Positions 8,115 through 15,818 of a stretch of 24,201 bases of DNA are shown piece after piece. A model generated the notes under the pieces. That model was not told where the DNA came from, did no database searches, and was given only the letters and a program-made list of their open reading frames with translations. Position 1 is the stretch's first letter. Every line of letters begins with the position of its first letter. A program made the position numbers and the translations under genes. Where the stretch lies: positions 1 through 24,201 of the forward strand of contig CAJMNH010000021.1 of assembly GCA_905214725.1 (NCBI GenBank), in the 5' to 3' direction. The DNA is from an uncultured bacterium. GTDB lineage: Bacteria; Bacteroidota; Bacteroidia; Bacteroidales; Rikenellaceae.

Positions 8115-8152
8115 AAAGACAAAGGGCTGCCTGCGGGCAGCCCTTTGTCTTT
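8115..8152 (+). terminator. Long terminator hairpin shared by converging genes
   Basis: A perfect 17-bp stem (8115-8131 with 8136-8152) closes a TGCG loop, with T-rich sequence on the plus side (TTTCTTACGC then six T). It lies 12 bases after the CDGSH gene stop and 1 base beyond the stop codon of the converging QueG-like gene (TTA at 8154-8156). It probably ends both transcripts, though the minus-side T-tract is only three bases. Confidence 0.88.
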
Positions 8153-8153
8153 C

Positions 8154-8993
8154 TTACGCTTTTTTCGGAATTCGTCGTTCGCACGGCACATTGACCTGAC
8201 ACTTGCCGCAACCGAATCGCGGCGCATACTTTCCCCGCAACGTATCGAAATAGGAGCAGCACAGAGGGTGCGACTTCCCGTATTCGAGGGAGATGGCATG
8301 CGCCGGACAGTTGCGGGCACAAGCTCCGCACATCGCGCAATAGTCGTAAAGACCGGTATAGTTGCGTTTCGTAACGGGCAGCGCGGCATCGGTCACGACG
8401 CTGCCGAAGCGCCCGCTCACCCCGCGTTCGGTGATAAGCCCCTTGGAGAGAGAGAACGTGCCCAATCCGCAAACATAGGCGACATGCCGCTCCGACCAGT
8501 TACTCGTAAAACTGAGCGACTTATCAGCTATTTCAGCGTTGGTTCCGGCCTCGAACACATAGCGGAATTCCGAACTTGCATAGGGCGCGAACGCCTTATA
8601 ACCCCGCTCGCGGAGCCAGCGTTCGAGATAATGGTTCACCTCCGTCAAAAAAGCCTGTCCCTCCACGCGGGCATAGAGCCAACCGTTGCCGACATCCACG
8701 GAATCACGCTTGTTTCCCTCCACGACGAAATCGCTGAACGGCGCAAAGTAGGACACGACGCTCACAGCCTCCGGCAGCCACTCCTTCGGCGTGCGGAACA
8801 GATGTCCGACGGCTTCCGGCTGTTTCAACGCCTCCCACTCGGGATCGTCGGCCGAACCGACCTTCACGATGGGGGAGTCGTAAAGCCGTTGACCGATATC
8901 GGACGGGGCAAGCGCCATCGCCTCGCTGACATAGTTCTGCGGCGATTCGCGGATGTAGGTATCAAGCGCGTGCGTAAGCTCCTCGATAAGCAT
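8154..8993 (-). CDS. QueG-like protein with two [4Fe-4S] clusters
   Basis: A 279-residue protein whose C-terminal part carries a bacterial ferredoxin pattern: CAMCGACARNCPAHAI (Cys219, 222, 225, 229) plus a second set with Cys245/246 and GCGKCQVNVPCE (Cys262, 265, 271), enough for two cubane clusters. The N-terminal part contains the AVSVVSYFAPF and CGLGTFSLSKGLITERG stretches typical of the epoxyqueuosine reductase/reductive dehalogenase-like fold. It is shorter than classical QueG and lacks the C-terminal HEAT-like part, so it belongs to the short QueG-related group often labelled epoxyqueuosine reductase. True queuosine function and cobalamin dependence are unproven. It lies 24 bases downstream of floA, probably as the last gene of that run. 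Confidence 0.8.
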   Translation of the reverse strand: MLIEELTHALDTYIRESPQNYVSEAMALAPSDIGQRLYDSPIVKVGSADDPEWEALKQPEAVGHLFRTPKEWLPEAVSVVSYFAPFSDFVVEGNKRDSVDVGNGWLYARVEGQAFLTEVNHYLERWLRERGYKAFAPYASSEFRYVFEAGTNAEIADKSLSFTSNWSERHVAYVCGLGTFSLSKGLITERGVSGRFGSVVTDAALPVTKRNYTGLYDYCAMCGACARNCPAHAISLEYGKSHPLCCSYFDTLRGKYAPRFGCGKCQVNVPCERRIPKKA

Positions 8994-9017
8994 TCGGCAG
9001 TCTCTTATTAAATTCCG

Positions 9018-9989
9018 TTATTTCTTATCGCCCGGCTTCGAGATCGCCTCACGCATCGCCGTATCGGCCATGACGTTTTTCATCTTGTAATAATCCATGA
9101 TTCCCAAATTGCCGTTGCGGAACGCTTCGGCCATTGCCAGCGGCACCTCGGCCTCGGCCAGAATCACCTTTGCCCGGGCATCCTGCGCCTTGGCGCGATT
9201 CTCTTGCTCCAACGCCACGGCCATAGCCCGACGCTCCTCAGCCTTTGCCTGCGCGATATTCTTATCGGCCTGCGCCTGATCCATTTGCAATTGCGCGCCG
9301 ATATTCTTGCCCACGTCGATATCGGCGATATCGATCGAAAGGATCTCAAACGCCGTACCGGCATCCAAGCCTTTGTCGAGCACCACGCGCGATATCGAAT
9401 CGGGATTCTCCAACACGACTTTATGGCTGTTCGCCGAACCGATCGACGAAACGATGCCTTCGCCTACGCGCGCCAACACAGTCTCTTCGCCGGCGCCGCC
9501 GACCAATTGCTTGATATTGGCCCGTACCGTCACACGCGCCTTGGCGATAAGCTGAATGCCGTCTTTCGCCACAGCCGCCACGGGAGGGGTGTTGATTACC
9601 TTCGGGTTGACCGACATCTGCACCGCTTCGAACACGTCGCGACCGGCCAAGTCGATGGCCGTCGCCATCTTGAAGTCGAGCTGGATATTGGCTTTCTGCG
9701 CCGAGACGAGCGCATGCACGACATTGGGAACGTTACCGCCCGCCAAGAAATGCGCCTCCAATTCATTGGGGTTGAGCGTAAGCCCTGCCTTCGTACTCTC
9801 GATCATCGACGAAACGATCACCGAAGGCGGAACCTTGCGCCAGCGCATTAAAATCAATTGCAACAGGCTGATTCTCACACCGGAAACCAATGCCGAGAAC
9901 CACAAACCCACCGGAATAAAATAGAATATCAGCCACAGCGCGACAAGGCCCGCAAAGACCGCAATCGCGATAATTCCTGTTTGATCCAT
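9018..9989 (-). CDS. floA: Flotillin-like protein FloA
   Basis: A 323-residue membrane scaffold protein that organises functional membrane microdomains. One hydrophobic hairpin lies near residues 5-48 (IIAIAVFAGLVALWLIFYFI and then a second hydrophobic run). It is followed by the SPFH/PHB domain with KVPPSVIVSSMIESTKAGL and IQLIAKARVTVRANI, and by an Ala/Gln/Lys/Glu-rich coiled coil near residues 235-275. The C-terminus, with LAEAEVPLAMAEAFRNGNLG and MDYYKMKN, is diagnostic for the FloA (YqfA) family. Length is normal. nfeD lies 27 bases upstream, the usual pairing for this family. Identification is secure. Confidence 0.96.
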   Translation of the reverse strand: MDQTGIIAIAVFAGLVALWLIFYFIPVGLWFSALVSGVRISLLQLILMRWRKVPPSVIVSSMIESTKAGLTLNPNELEAHFLAGGNVPNVVHALVSAQKANIQLDFKMATAIDLAGRDVFEAVQMSVNPKVINTPPVAAVAKDGIQLIAKARVTVRANIKQLVGGAGEETVLARVGEGIVSSIGSANSHKVVLENPDSISRVVLDKGLDAGTAFEILSIDIADIDVGKNIGAQLQMDQAQADKNIAQAKAEERRAMAVALEQENRAKAQDARAKVILAEAEVPLAMAEAFRNGNLGIMDYYKMKNVMADTAMREAISKPGDKK

Positions 9990-10016
9990 CTTGAATTATA
10001 GTTTAGATTAGTAAAT

Positions 10017-10493
10017 TCACTCGGAAGCTTCGCCGGCGACCTTGCGCACGACAACGTTGAAATTCTCAAAGCCGACGACCTCCACCGCCGTACGCTGATC
10101 GATATAGACGTCGGTCGACTTGGCTTCGTAAATCTTGCCGCCGATCTCGACCTTGCCCATCGGCGCCAGCCGCGACACCGCCACGCCGCAGTCGCCCACC
10201 TTCACCTCGCTATCGGGAAACGGCATGCTCGACGACTCGATCTTCTGTTTCAGCGAAAAACGCTGCCACGTTTTCGAGCGCAGCGACAACACCGTAGCCA
10301 CGAACGACAGCACGAGAATGATCAGCACCACGACTCCGCCCGTAAAGGGGCCATAATCGGAAAAGGCCGTATAGATGGCGCTTCCATAGCAGACCAATGC
10401 GAAAAGCGCGCCCAGCGATACGCCCGGCAACAACACCAGTTCCGCCACTAAAAACAAGACGCCTAACAGAATCAGGAGAATAATGAGCCACAT
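10017..10493 (-). CDS. NfeD-family membrane protein, short form
   Basis: A 158-residue protein with about three transmembrane helices (near residues 2-20, 25-45 and 52-72) and a C-terminal OB-fold-like domain (near residues 95-150) with VKVGDCGVAVSRLAPMGKVEI and VDIYIDQRT-type spacing followed by VEVVGFENFNVVVRKV. It lacks the ClpP-like protease part of long NfeD, so it is the short type that occurs next to floA. NfeD is thought to support flotillin assemblies in the membrane. floA follows after 27 bases, and the SPOR-like gene lies 45 bases upstream on the same strand. Confidence 0.9.
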   Translation of the reverse strand: MWLIILLILLGVLFLVAELVLLPGVSLGALFALVCYGSAIYTAFSDYGPFTGGVVVLIILVLSFVATVLSLRSKTWQRFSLKQKIESSSMPFPDSEVKVGDCGVAVSRLAPMGKVEIGGKIYEAKSTDVYIDQRTAVEVVGFENFNVVVRKVAGEASE

Positions 10494-10538
10494 AGATTGA
10501 GAGGTTTAGTTGAGGGAAAGATAACTGATTTTTTTGAA

Positions 10539-12080
10539 TTATTCAACAATTTCCACAACTTTTACCTCCAACGACGCATTCTGCTGCATCACTTGCTCGA
10601 CGACTTTGTCGGCAACGGCCTTGTCGGCGAACGGACCGACAATGAAAAGTTGCCCGACGCGCGATATTTCGCATTCGCCGGCCACGGCCAGCACCGCCGC
10701 ACGCAACACCTCGGAAAGGTTGTCCAGCCCACTGATCTCGACCCTGAACATCGGAGCGTGTCCCTCCACGGCGGCATCGGCCAGATTGGTACGCACGCCG
10801 TCGTTCCATACGACGATCTCAGGCCGGCGGAAACCCTTTTTCTTCATCTCCTCCTGCGCTGCGCGCGCCTCGTCGAGCATTCGGTAGCCTCCGGCATAAT
10901 AAGCGTACTTACCGTCGACCTTTTCGTAACCGAGCGGATAGGCTCCCTTGAAAAGATAACCTCCGTTGGTTCGGTTCGTATAGGAGCCGAGCAGAATCCG
11001 GTAGATCGTACCCCGTTCGTAAATCTGAACCTCCGGGATATGATTCGATGCATTGTACTTGGCCGGCGTGACGAATTCGATCGGTTCGTATTCGAGGAAC
11101 ATCCGCTCTTCGATAAAGAGTTTCGGCAGACGGTAATCGACATTGCGCAGATCGGCGGCGACGCGCACCAGCGAATCGCGCGCATCGGTCAATCCCAATG
11201 CTCTCGCCAACTCCGTCTCGTAATCGACGAGCGCCCGTTTCTGCAATAGATAGTCGGTCACCTCATCGGCATAGTAACGTCCCCGCTCGGAAGCCATCTG
11301 CTGCCGTACGCCGGCCATCTGCTCCTCCGTTTTCGTAAGCAGGTCGTCGCAGCCCAACTTGTCGAGCAAATAGGCATACGCATAGTTCTTGTTGTCGTAA
11401 ATGCCGCTCCACACACCGTGCAATGAATCGCACAGCGATCGGTTGAGCGACTGCAACGTACGGTAACGCTCGTAAAGCACGGCCGCCGGCGTTTGGGCCG
11501 TAATCGTATCATAGGAGATTTTCAGCTCCTCGATGGCTTCGTAATTCGCTATGCAGGAAGCGGCCAAATCCAACGCCGTGCGCTCCCGACGCTGTGCATC
11601 CAGCAACGCGCGGTAATCGGTTTGCGGCAATTGCTCGCGGAAATAGGCGTTATGTACCAGATTGGCCACCTGCAATGAATCGGGCAGGGGAGTGCCGTCC
11701 GCCGAAGGAGAATCCGGCGTCGCCGCCGACGGTCTGTTCAGGTCGAGATTCGCCAGCACCCAATCCTGCTCCACCGTATTGATCCGGTCGGTCAAACGTC
11801 CCCGTTCGGTCCGTATCGCAAATAGCTGCTCCTCACAGCGCAGAATCTCGGCCGAATAGGCTGCACGCTGCGACGGATCGTCGCGCAACTGCCGGCGAAC
11901 CCGATTGACGGCCATCGTCACCGAATCCTCGCGCGCCTGCAAGGCCGCTTCCTCGCGCAGCATATCCATGTATTCCGCATTGCTCTCCAAACCCGCAATA
12001 CGCGCCGTTACTTCCTGCGCCGACGCATCGGCGACGGCAACTGCGACCAATACCGCTAAAAGGACAAATCCTTTACGCAT
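10539..12080 (-). CDS. Secreted coiled-coil protein with SPOR-like repeats
   Basis: A 513-residue predicted periplasmic protein that I do not recognise as a named family. The N-terminal signal peptide (MRKGFVLLAVLVAVAVADASAQ) should be cleaved near residues 20-22. Residues 30-340 are charged, Leu- and Ala-rich and largely helical or coiled-coil in character. Residues about 358-428 look like a SPOR domain (IYRILLGSY, then YAYYAGGY and an amphipathic helix, then PEIVVW). A second similar unit follows at about 448-511 (MFRVEISGL, LFIVGPFADKAVADKV, EVKVVEI). SPOR domains bind denuded septal peptidoglycan. I chose the ATG at 12080 because it overlaps the trkH stop (TAATG) with GGAG seven bases upstream. 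An in-frame ATG 12 bases earlier would displace the signal peptide slightly. It sits between trkH and nfeD. Confidence 0.75.
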   Translation of the reverse strand: MRKGFVLLAVLVAVAVADASAQEVTARIAGLESNAEYMDMLREEAALQAREDSVTMAVNRVRRQLRDDPSQRAAYSAEILRCEEQLFAIRTERGRLTDRINTVEQDWVLANLDLNRPSAATPDSPSADGTPLPDSLQVANLVHNAYFREQLPQTDYRALLDAQRRERTALDLAASCIANYEAIEELKISYDTITAQTPAAVLYERYRTLQSLNRSLCDSLHGVWSGIYDNKNYAYAYLLDKLGCDDLLTKTEEQMAGVRQQMASERGRYYADEVTDYLLQKRALVDYETELARALGLTDARDSLVRVAADLRNVDYRLPKLFIEERMFLEYEPIEFVTPAKYNASNHIPEVQIYERGTIYRILLGSYTNRTNGGYLFKGAYPLGYEKVDGKYAYYAGGYRMLDEARAAQEEMKKKGFRRPEIVVWNDGVRTNLADAAVEGHAPMFRVEISGLDNLSEVLRAAVLAVAGECEISRVGQLFIVGPFADKAVADKVVEQVMQQNASLEVKVVEIVE

Positions 12081-13525
12081 TATCTCCACCATTTTAGAAA
12101 AAACAACTGCACCAATCCGAAAATTTCCAGACGGCCCAGCAACATCAACATCGTATCCGAAAACTTCATCACAGCCGGCAAAGCGGCATAATTTCCCAAT
12201 GAATTGACCATACCGAACCCGGGTCCCACATTACCCATGCAGGCTACCGACGACGAAAAACTGGTCTCGATATCCATTCCGCACATCGTCCCCACGATCG
12301 TTCCGGCAAGCAGGGCGATAAAATAAGCCACGATGAAAACCACCGCCGTGTTGGCGATTCTATCGTCCAGTACGTTCCCGTCGATCCGCACGCGCACGAC
12401 GGCATTGGGATGCTGCTGTAAAGAGAAACGCAAACGCAAGGTCTTTATTGCCAACAGAAACCGGTCGGTCTTGATACCGCCCGTCGTCGAACCGGCGCAT
12501 CCGCAGACGATCGAAACGAAAATCAGCAGTACAATGGCCATCGACGGCCATATATTGGTATCGGCCGTCGCGAATCCCGACGTCGAGATCAGCGACACCA
12601 CCTGAAAACCCGCATAGCGCAACGATTTCGCAAGCGTATCGTACACTCCGCCGAAATAGAGACTTACCGTTACGAAAACCGTTACGATGGCGACGATCGA
12701 AAGATACCACCGCGTCACTTCGGAATGGAAGATATTGTTTCGACGGCCCGTCAACGTCGCGAAGATTACGCCGAAATGGATGCTGGCCAGCAACATCGTC
12801 ACGATCAGAATGATCTCCACGGCCACGCTGTCGAAATACCCGATGCTGGCGTTTTTCGTACTGAATCCGCTCGTGGCGACAGCCGACATGGCTTGTGTCA
12901 GCGAATCGAACCAGTTCATGCCCGCCAGTTTCAACGCCAGCGTCGAGCAAAACGTCAAGCCAAGATAGATGAACAGCAGAATCTGCGCGATCATCGAAGC
13001 TTTGTAATGATAATTATGCTTAGCCATCGACGACAGCTCCACGTTGGTCAACAACGCCTTGTTCGTTCCCAGCGAAGGGAGGATCAACAGGGCGAACATC
13101 ACCACGCCGACGCCGCCCAGCCATGTCGAGCACGACCGCCAGAAGAGCAGTCCGCGCGGCAGCGCCTCGACATCCCTTAAAATCGAGGCTCCGGTGGTCG
13201 TGTAACCCGACACGCTTTCGAACCATGCATTGATAAGCGAAAACTCGCCGCCCCACATCAGATAGGGAAACATCCCCACGATACTGGCCAGAATCCACGA
13301 TCCGACGACGATGCAATACCCCTCCTTGCTGCTCAGCTGTTCGACCCTGTCCACGAAAATCAGCGGAAAAGCGCCGAGCAAAGCGGTCAGCAGCGACGAC
13401 AACAGCAGCGGATAGTAACCCGAGTCGGTATGACTGGCCAGCGACACGCCGGCCGAAAGGAGCATGAACAGCGCCACGACCAGCATGATGATCCCCACAT
13501 ATCGCAAGACAACACTCAGTCTCAT
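12080..13525 (-). CDS. trkH: Potassium uptake protein TrkH
   Basis: A 481-residue channel-like subunit of Trk potassium uptake. The four pseudo-repeat selectivity-filter segments are all visible: TTTGAS (109-114), VATSGFS (216-222), STSGFAT (314-320) and GNVGPGFG (431-438). GSTTGGIK at 345-352 is the flexible-loop signature near the third repeat. Length and hydrophobicity match the family. Trk activity normally needs a cytosolic TrkA NAD/nucleotide-binding gate, and none is encoded in this window. The start overlaps the HAMP-protein stop by four bases (ATGA), and the stop overlaps the next start by one base (TAATG), so all three genes are probably translationally coupled. Confidence 0.95.
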   Translation of the reverse strand: MRLSVVLRYVGIIMLVVALFMLLSAGVSLASHTDSGYYPLLLSSLLTALLGAFPLIFVDRVEQLSSKEGYCIVVGSWILASIVGMFPYLMWGGEFSLINAWFESVSGYTTTGASILRDVEALPRGLLFWRSCSTWLGGVGVVMFALLILPSLGTNKALLTNVELSSMAKHNYHYKASMIAQILLFIYLGLTFCSTLALKLAGMNWFDSLTQAMSAVATSGFSTKNASIGYFDSVAVEIILIVTMLLASIHFGVIFATLTGRRNNIFHSEVTRWYLSIVAIVTVFVTVSLYFGGVYDTLAKSLRYAGFQVVSLISTSGFATADTNIWPSMAIVLLIFVSIVCGCAGSTTGGIKTDRFLLAIKTLRLRFSLQQHPNAVVRVRIDGNVLDDRIANTAVVFIVAYFIALLAGTIVGTMCGMDIETSFSSSVACMGNVGPGFGMVNSLGNYAALPAVMKFSDTMLMLLGRLEIFGLVQLFFLKWWR

Positions 13526-14364
13526 CGCTGCTCTTGTTTTACTCTTTTCGCCAGCTGCACCGCATCGTCGATGCGATCCTTCAATTCCGCCACCTCATCC
13601 TTCACCTCGGCCTTGACTTTGAAAGGAAGACCGAAACGCAGAAAATCGCCCAGACTCTTGTTCATCGACAGAACCGGACGAACCAGATAAACCGAAACGA
13701 AATAATAGAGCATCAGTACGATGGCGATCATCACCAACAGCGAGATCAGCACCGGCGTCACCGCCCGATAGGCATTGCGTTTTAACTGCTCGGTACGCGG
13801 CGCCAACGAGCTCTGGGTCGAGATCATATAGTTCTTGATCGAACCGGTCAGCTTGTCGTAGGCCTTCGAATAGGACTCGGCGTACCAGCGTGCACCGTCG
13901 AAATCCATCGTAACGGTCTTTATCGCAAGGGTATCCTTTTTCCCGCGCAGCTCCACCTTGCTGGCAGGGGCCGAAGATTCCTGCGATTCTATTCGCAGAA
14001 ACTCCTGCGTAAGCCGCTGCACGTTCATGGCCGATGCCGAAAGCGTATCGAGATAAGCCTGTTCGACCGCCTCCTCGCGAACGACCTTCAACGTGCGGGT
14101 CATCTCGGCGATGCTCGCCATAAGCACCGTATCGTAATCGTGCTGCCGGAATACGATGCTGTGCACAACGGCCTTATTCTGCCGCGCGGCGGCATCGAGC
14201 ATGTCTTTGGCCAGTCCCAGATTGCGTTCGCTGGCGCGCAGAATCTCCTCCGTGTCGGAACTGACACGTCTGAGTTCGAACAGCGAGACCAATCCTGCGA
14301 AAAAGAGCAGGATCACCACGCTGAGAAAACTCACTAACACCCGTTTACGGATACCTTTCATCAT
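13522..14364 (-). CDS. HAMP-only membrane sensor without output domain
   Basis: A 280-residue protein with the layout of a bacterial sensor front end: a short basic N-terminus, TM1 (about 8-29), a periplasmic helical region of about 170 residues resembling a four-helix-bundle sensor, TM2 (about 203-226), then a HAMP-like segment (about 227-275) with LVRPVLSMNKSL and the closing DEVAELKDRIDDA. It ends eight residues after the HAMP region. No histidine kinase, cyclase or methyl-accepting domain follows, and the next gene, trkH, starts inside its stop codon. Two adjacent Met codons start the frame and either may be used. A -7 box lies about 20 bases upstream. The ligand and mechanism are unknown. 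Control of TrkH is an inference from coupling. Confidence 0.75.
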   Translation of the reverse strand: MMKGIRKRVLVSFLSVVILLFFAGLVSLFELRRVSSDTEEILRASERNLGLAKDMLDAAARQNKAVVHSIVFRQHDYDTVLMASIAEMTRTLKVVREEAVEQAYLDTLSASAMNVQRLTQEFLRIESQESSAPASKVELRGKKDTLAIKTVTMDFDGARWYAESYSKAYDKLTGSIKNYMISTQSSLAPRTEQLKRNAYRAVTPVLISLLVMIAIVLMLYYFVSVYLVRPVLSMNKSLGDFLRFGLPFKVKAEVKDEVAELKDRIDDAVQLAKRVKQEQR

Positions 14365-14382
14365 TCAAAGGGAATTATCGTA

Positions 14383-14390
14383 CAAAGATA
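14383..14390 (-). promoter_or_regulatory. -7 box for the HAMP-trkH-SPOR-nfeD-floA run
   Basis: TATCTTTG on the minus strand is an exact TAnnTTTG match in the 38-base gap between mtaB and the HAMP-protein gene. The -33 position falls in the end of mtaB and shows no clear TTTG. It would give a leader of only about 12 bases. Confidence 0.5.
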
Positions 14391-14402
14391 ACAAAAAGTG
14401 CA

Positions 14403-15725
14403 TTAAAAAAGAGCCGTTTCGTCCGTATTCCGCACGATTTCTCCCACAAGATCATGCCGGTCATCCATTGCGCCCAGCCTTACGCGGCATACGCGATTGA
14501 TAAACGCCCGCTCATAAGGCGTTTTCACACGGATATAATTGCCCGTAAAACCGAACATCATCCCGCCGCGCATCGTACTCTCGAACAGCACCGTCGACTC
14601 GGTAGCTTCAGCCCGCCGGCAAAAATCGCCGTGCAGTCGGCCGCATAACGCTTCGAGCCGTTTCACCCGCTCGGCAGCCACCGACGCCTGCACCTTGTCG
14701 GGGAGATCGACGGCCGGCGTGCCGGGCCGTTCCGAAAAGGGGAAGATATGGAGGAATGCGGGAGCCAGCTCCTCCAGAAAATCGTACGTCGTCTGAAAAT
14801 CGGCCTCCGTCTCACCCGGGAACCCGACGATCACATCGATGCCGATGAAGGCGTCGGGCATCCGCCGCCGCACGGCGGCGATCCGGTCGGCGAACTTGGC
14901 CGTCGTATAACGGCGGCGCATCAGTCCGAGAATTCGGTCCGAACCGCTCTGCAACGGAATATGGAAATGATGCTGGAATTTAGGTGACAAGGCGCAAAAG
15001 TCTATGATTTCATCCGTTAACAGATTCGGCTCGATCGACGAAATCCGGTAGCGTTCGATCCCGTCAACCCCGTCGAGCGCCCGCAGCAGATCGATAAACC
15101 GTTCGCCGGTCGTCCGACCGAAATCGCCGGTATTGATCCCCGTAATAACGATCTCCCGCTGGCCGCCCTCGGCAATGCGGCGCGCCTCGGCCACCGCATC
15201 GGCAATCGGCAAATTGCGGCTCGAACCGCGGGCGTAATGGATCGTACAGTAGGAACAACAGTAATCGCATCCGTCCTGCACCTTCAAAAAAGCGCGCGTG
15301 CGGTCGCCGCTGGAGAAGGCCGCAAAAAAGCGGGTCAACTCGTCGGTCGAGCACGAGGTTACGATTTTCCGGCCCTTGGCGCCCAGTTCGACGACGCGAC
15401 GATACAATTCGCCCTTGTCGTTGTTGCTCAATATGATATCGACGCCCTCGATGGCCGCGATCTCCTGCGGTTTGAGTTGGGCGTAACACCCCGTCACGGC
15501 GATGATCGCATCGGGATTGCGCCGATGGAGTTTGCGGATCAGATTGCGGCACTTCTTGTCGGCATGTTCGGTCACCGAGCAACTGTTTATCACGCAGATA
15601 TCCGCCTCTTCCGTCGGCGGTACGCGCTCGAAACCGCCCTCGGCGAACTGTCGGGCAAGAGTGGAGCTCTCCGAAAAGTTGAGCTTGCAGCCCAACGTAT
15701 GAAAACTGACGCGTCGTCCTAGCAT
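14403..15725 (-). CDS. mtaB: tRNA t6A37 methylthiotransferase MtaB
   Basis: A radical SAM enzyme that adds a methylthio group to N6-threonylcarbamoyladenosine-37 of ANN-decoding tRNAs. The N-terminal UPF0004 domain has its three cluster cysteines (TLGCKLN Cys13, NSCSVT Cys49, TGCYAQ Cys80). The radical SAM cluster motif is CDYCCSYC (Cys153, Cys157, Cys160 as CxxxCxxC), and HIPLQSGSDRIL, GFPGETEADF and FPFSERPGTPA follow in order. A C-terminal TRAM-like region ends the protein. At 440 residues, with LGCKLN rather than the LGCxxN variants of MiaB and RimO, MtaB is the best fit. It is divergent from the metal-permease gene. Confidence 0.93.
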   Translation of the reverse strand: MLGRRVSFHTLGCKLNFSESSTLARQFAEGGFERVPPTEEADICVINSCSVTEHADKKCRNLIRKLHRRNPDAIIAVTGCYAQLKPQEIAAIEGVDIILSNNDKGELYRRVVELGAKGRKIVTSCSTDELTRFFAAFSSGDRTRAFLKVQDGCDYCCSYCTIHYARGSSRNLPIADAVAEARRIAEGGQREIVITGINTGDFGRTTGERFIDLLRALDGVDGIERYRISSIEPNLLTDEIIDFCALSPKFQHHFHIPLQSGSDRILGLMRRRYTTAKFADRIAAVRRRMPDAFIGIDVIVGFPGETEADFQTTYDFLEELAPAFLHIFPFSERPGTPAVDLPDKVQASVAAERVKRLEALCGRLHGDFCRRAEATESTVLFESTMRGGMMFGFTGNYIRVKTPYERAFINRVCRVRLGAMDDRHDLVGEIVRNTDETALF

Positions 15726-15790
15726 CTTCGATATAAGATTTTCCTGTCGGCGAAATTACAAAAAAGCGTGCGAAAGTCGAATAAAAACCG

Positions 15791-15798
15791 TAAATTTG
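15791..15798 (+). promoter_or_regulatory. -7 box for the metal permease-fmt run
   Basis: TAAATTTG is an exact TAnnTTTG match, with transcription expected near 15805, about 14 bases before the chosen ATG. No TTTG is seen at -33. Its position supports starting the protein at 15819 rather than at the earlier in-frame ATG at 15768. Confidence 0.5.
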
Positions 15799-15818
15799 CG
15801 TTCAATATATCGGCAATC

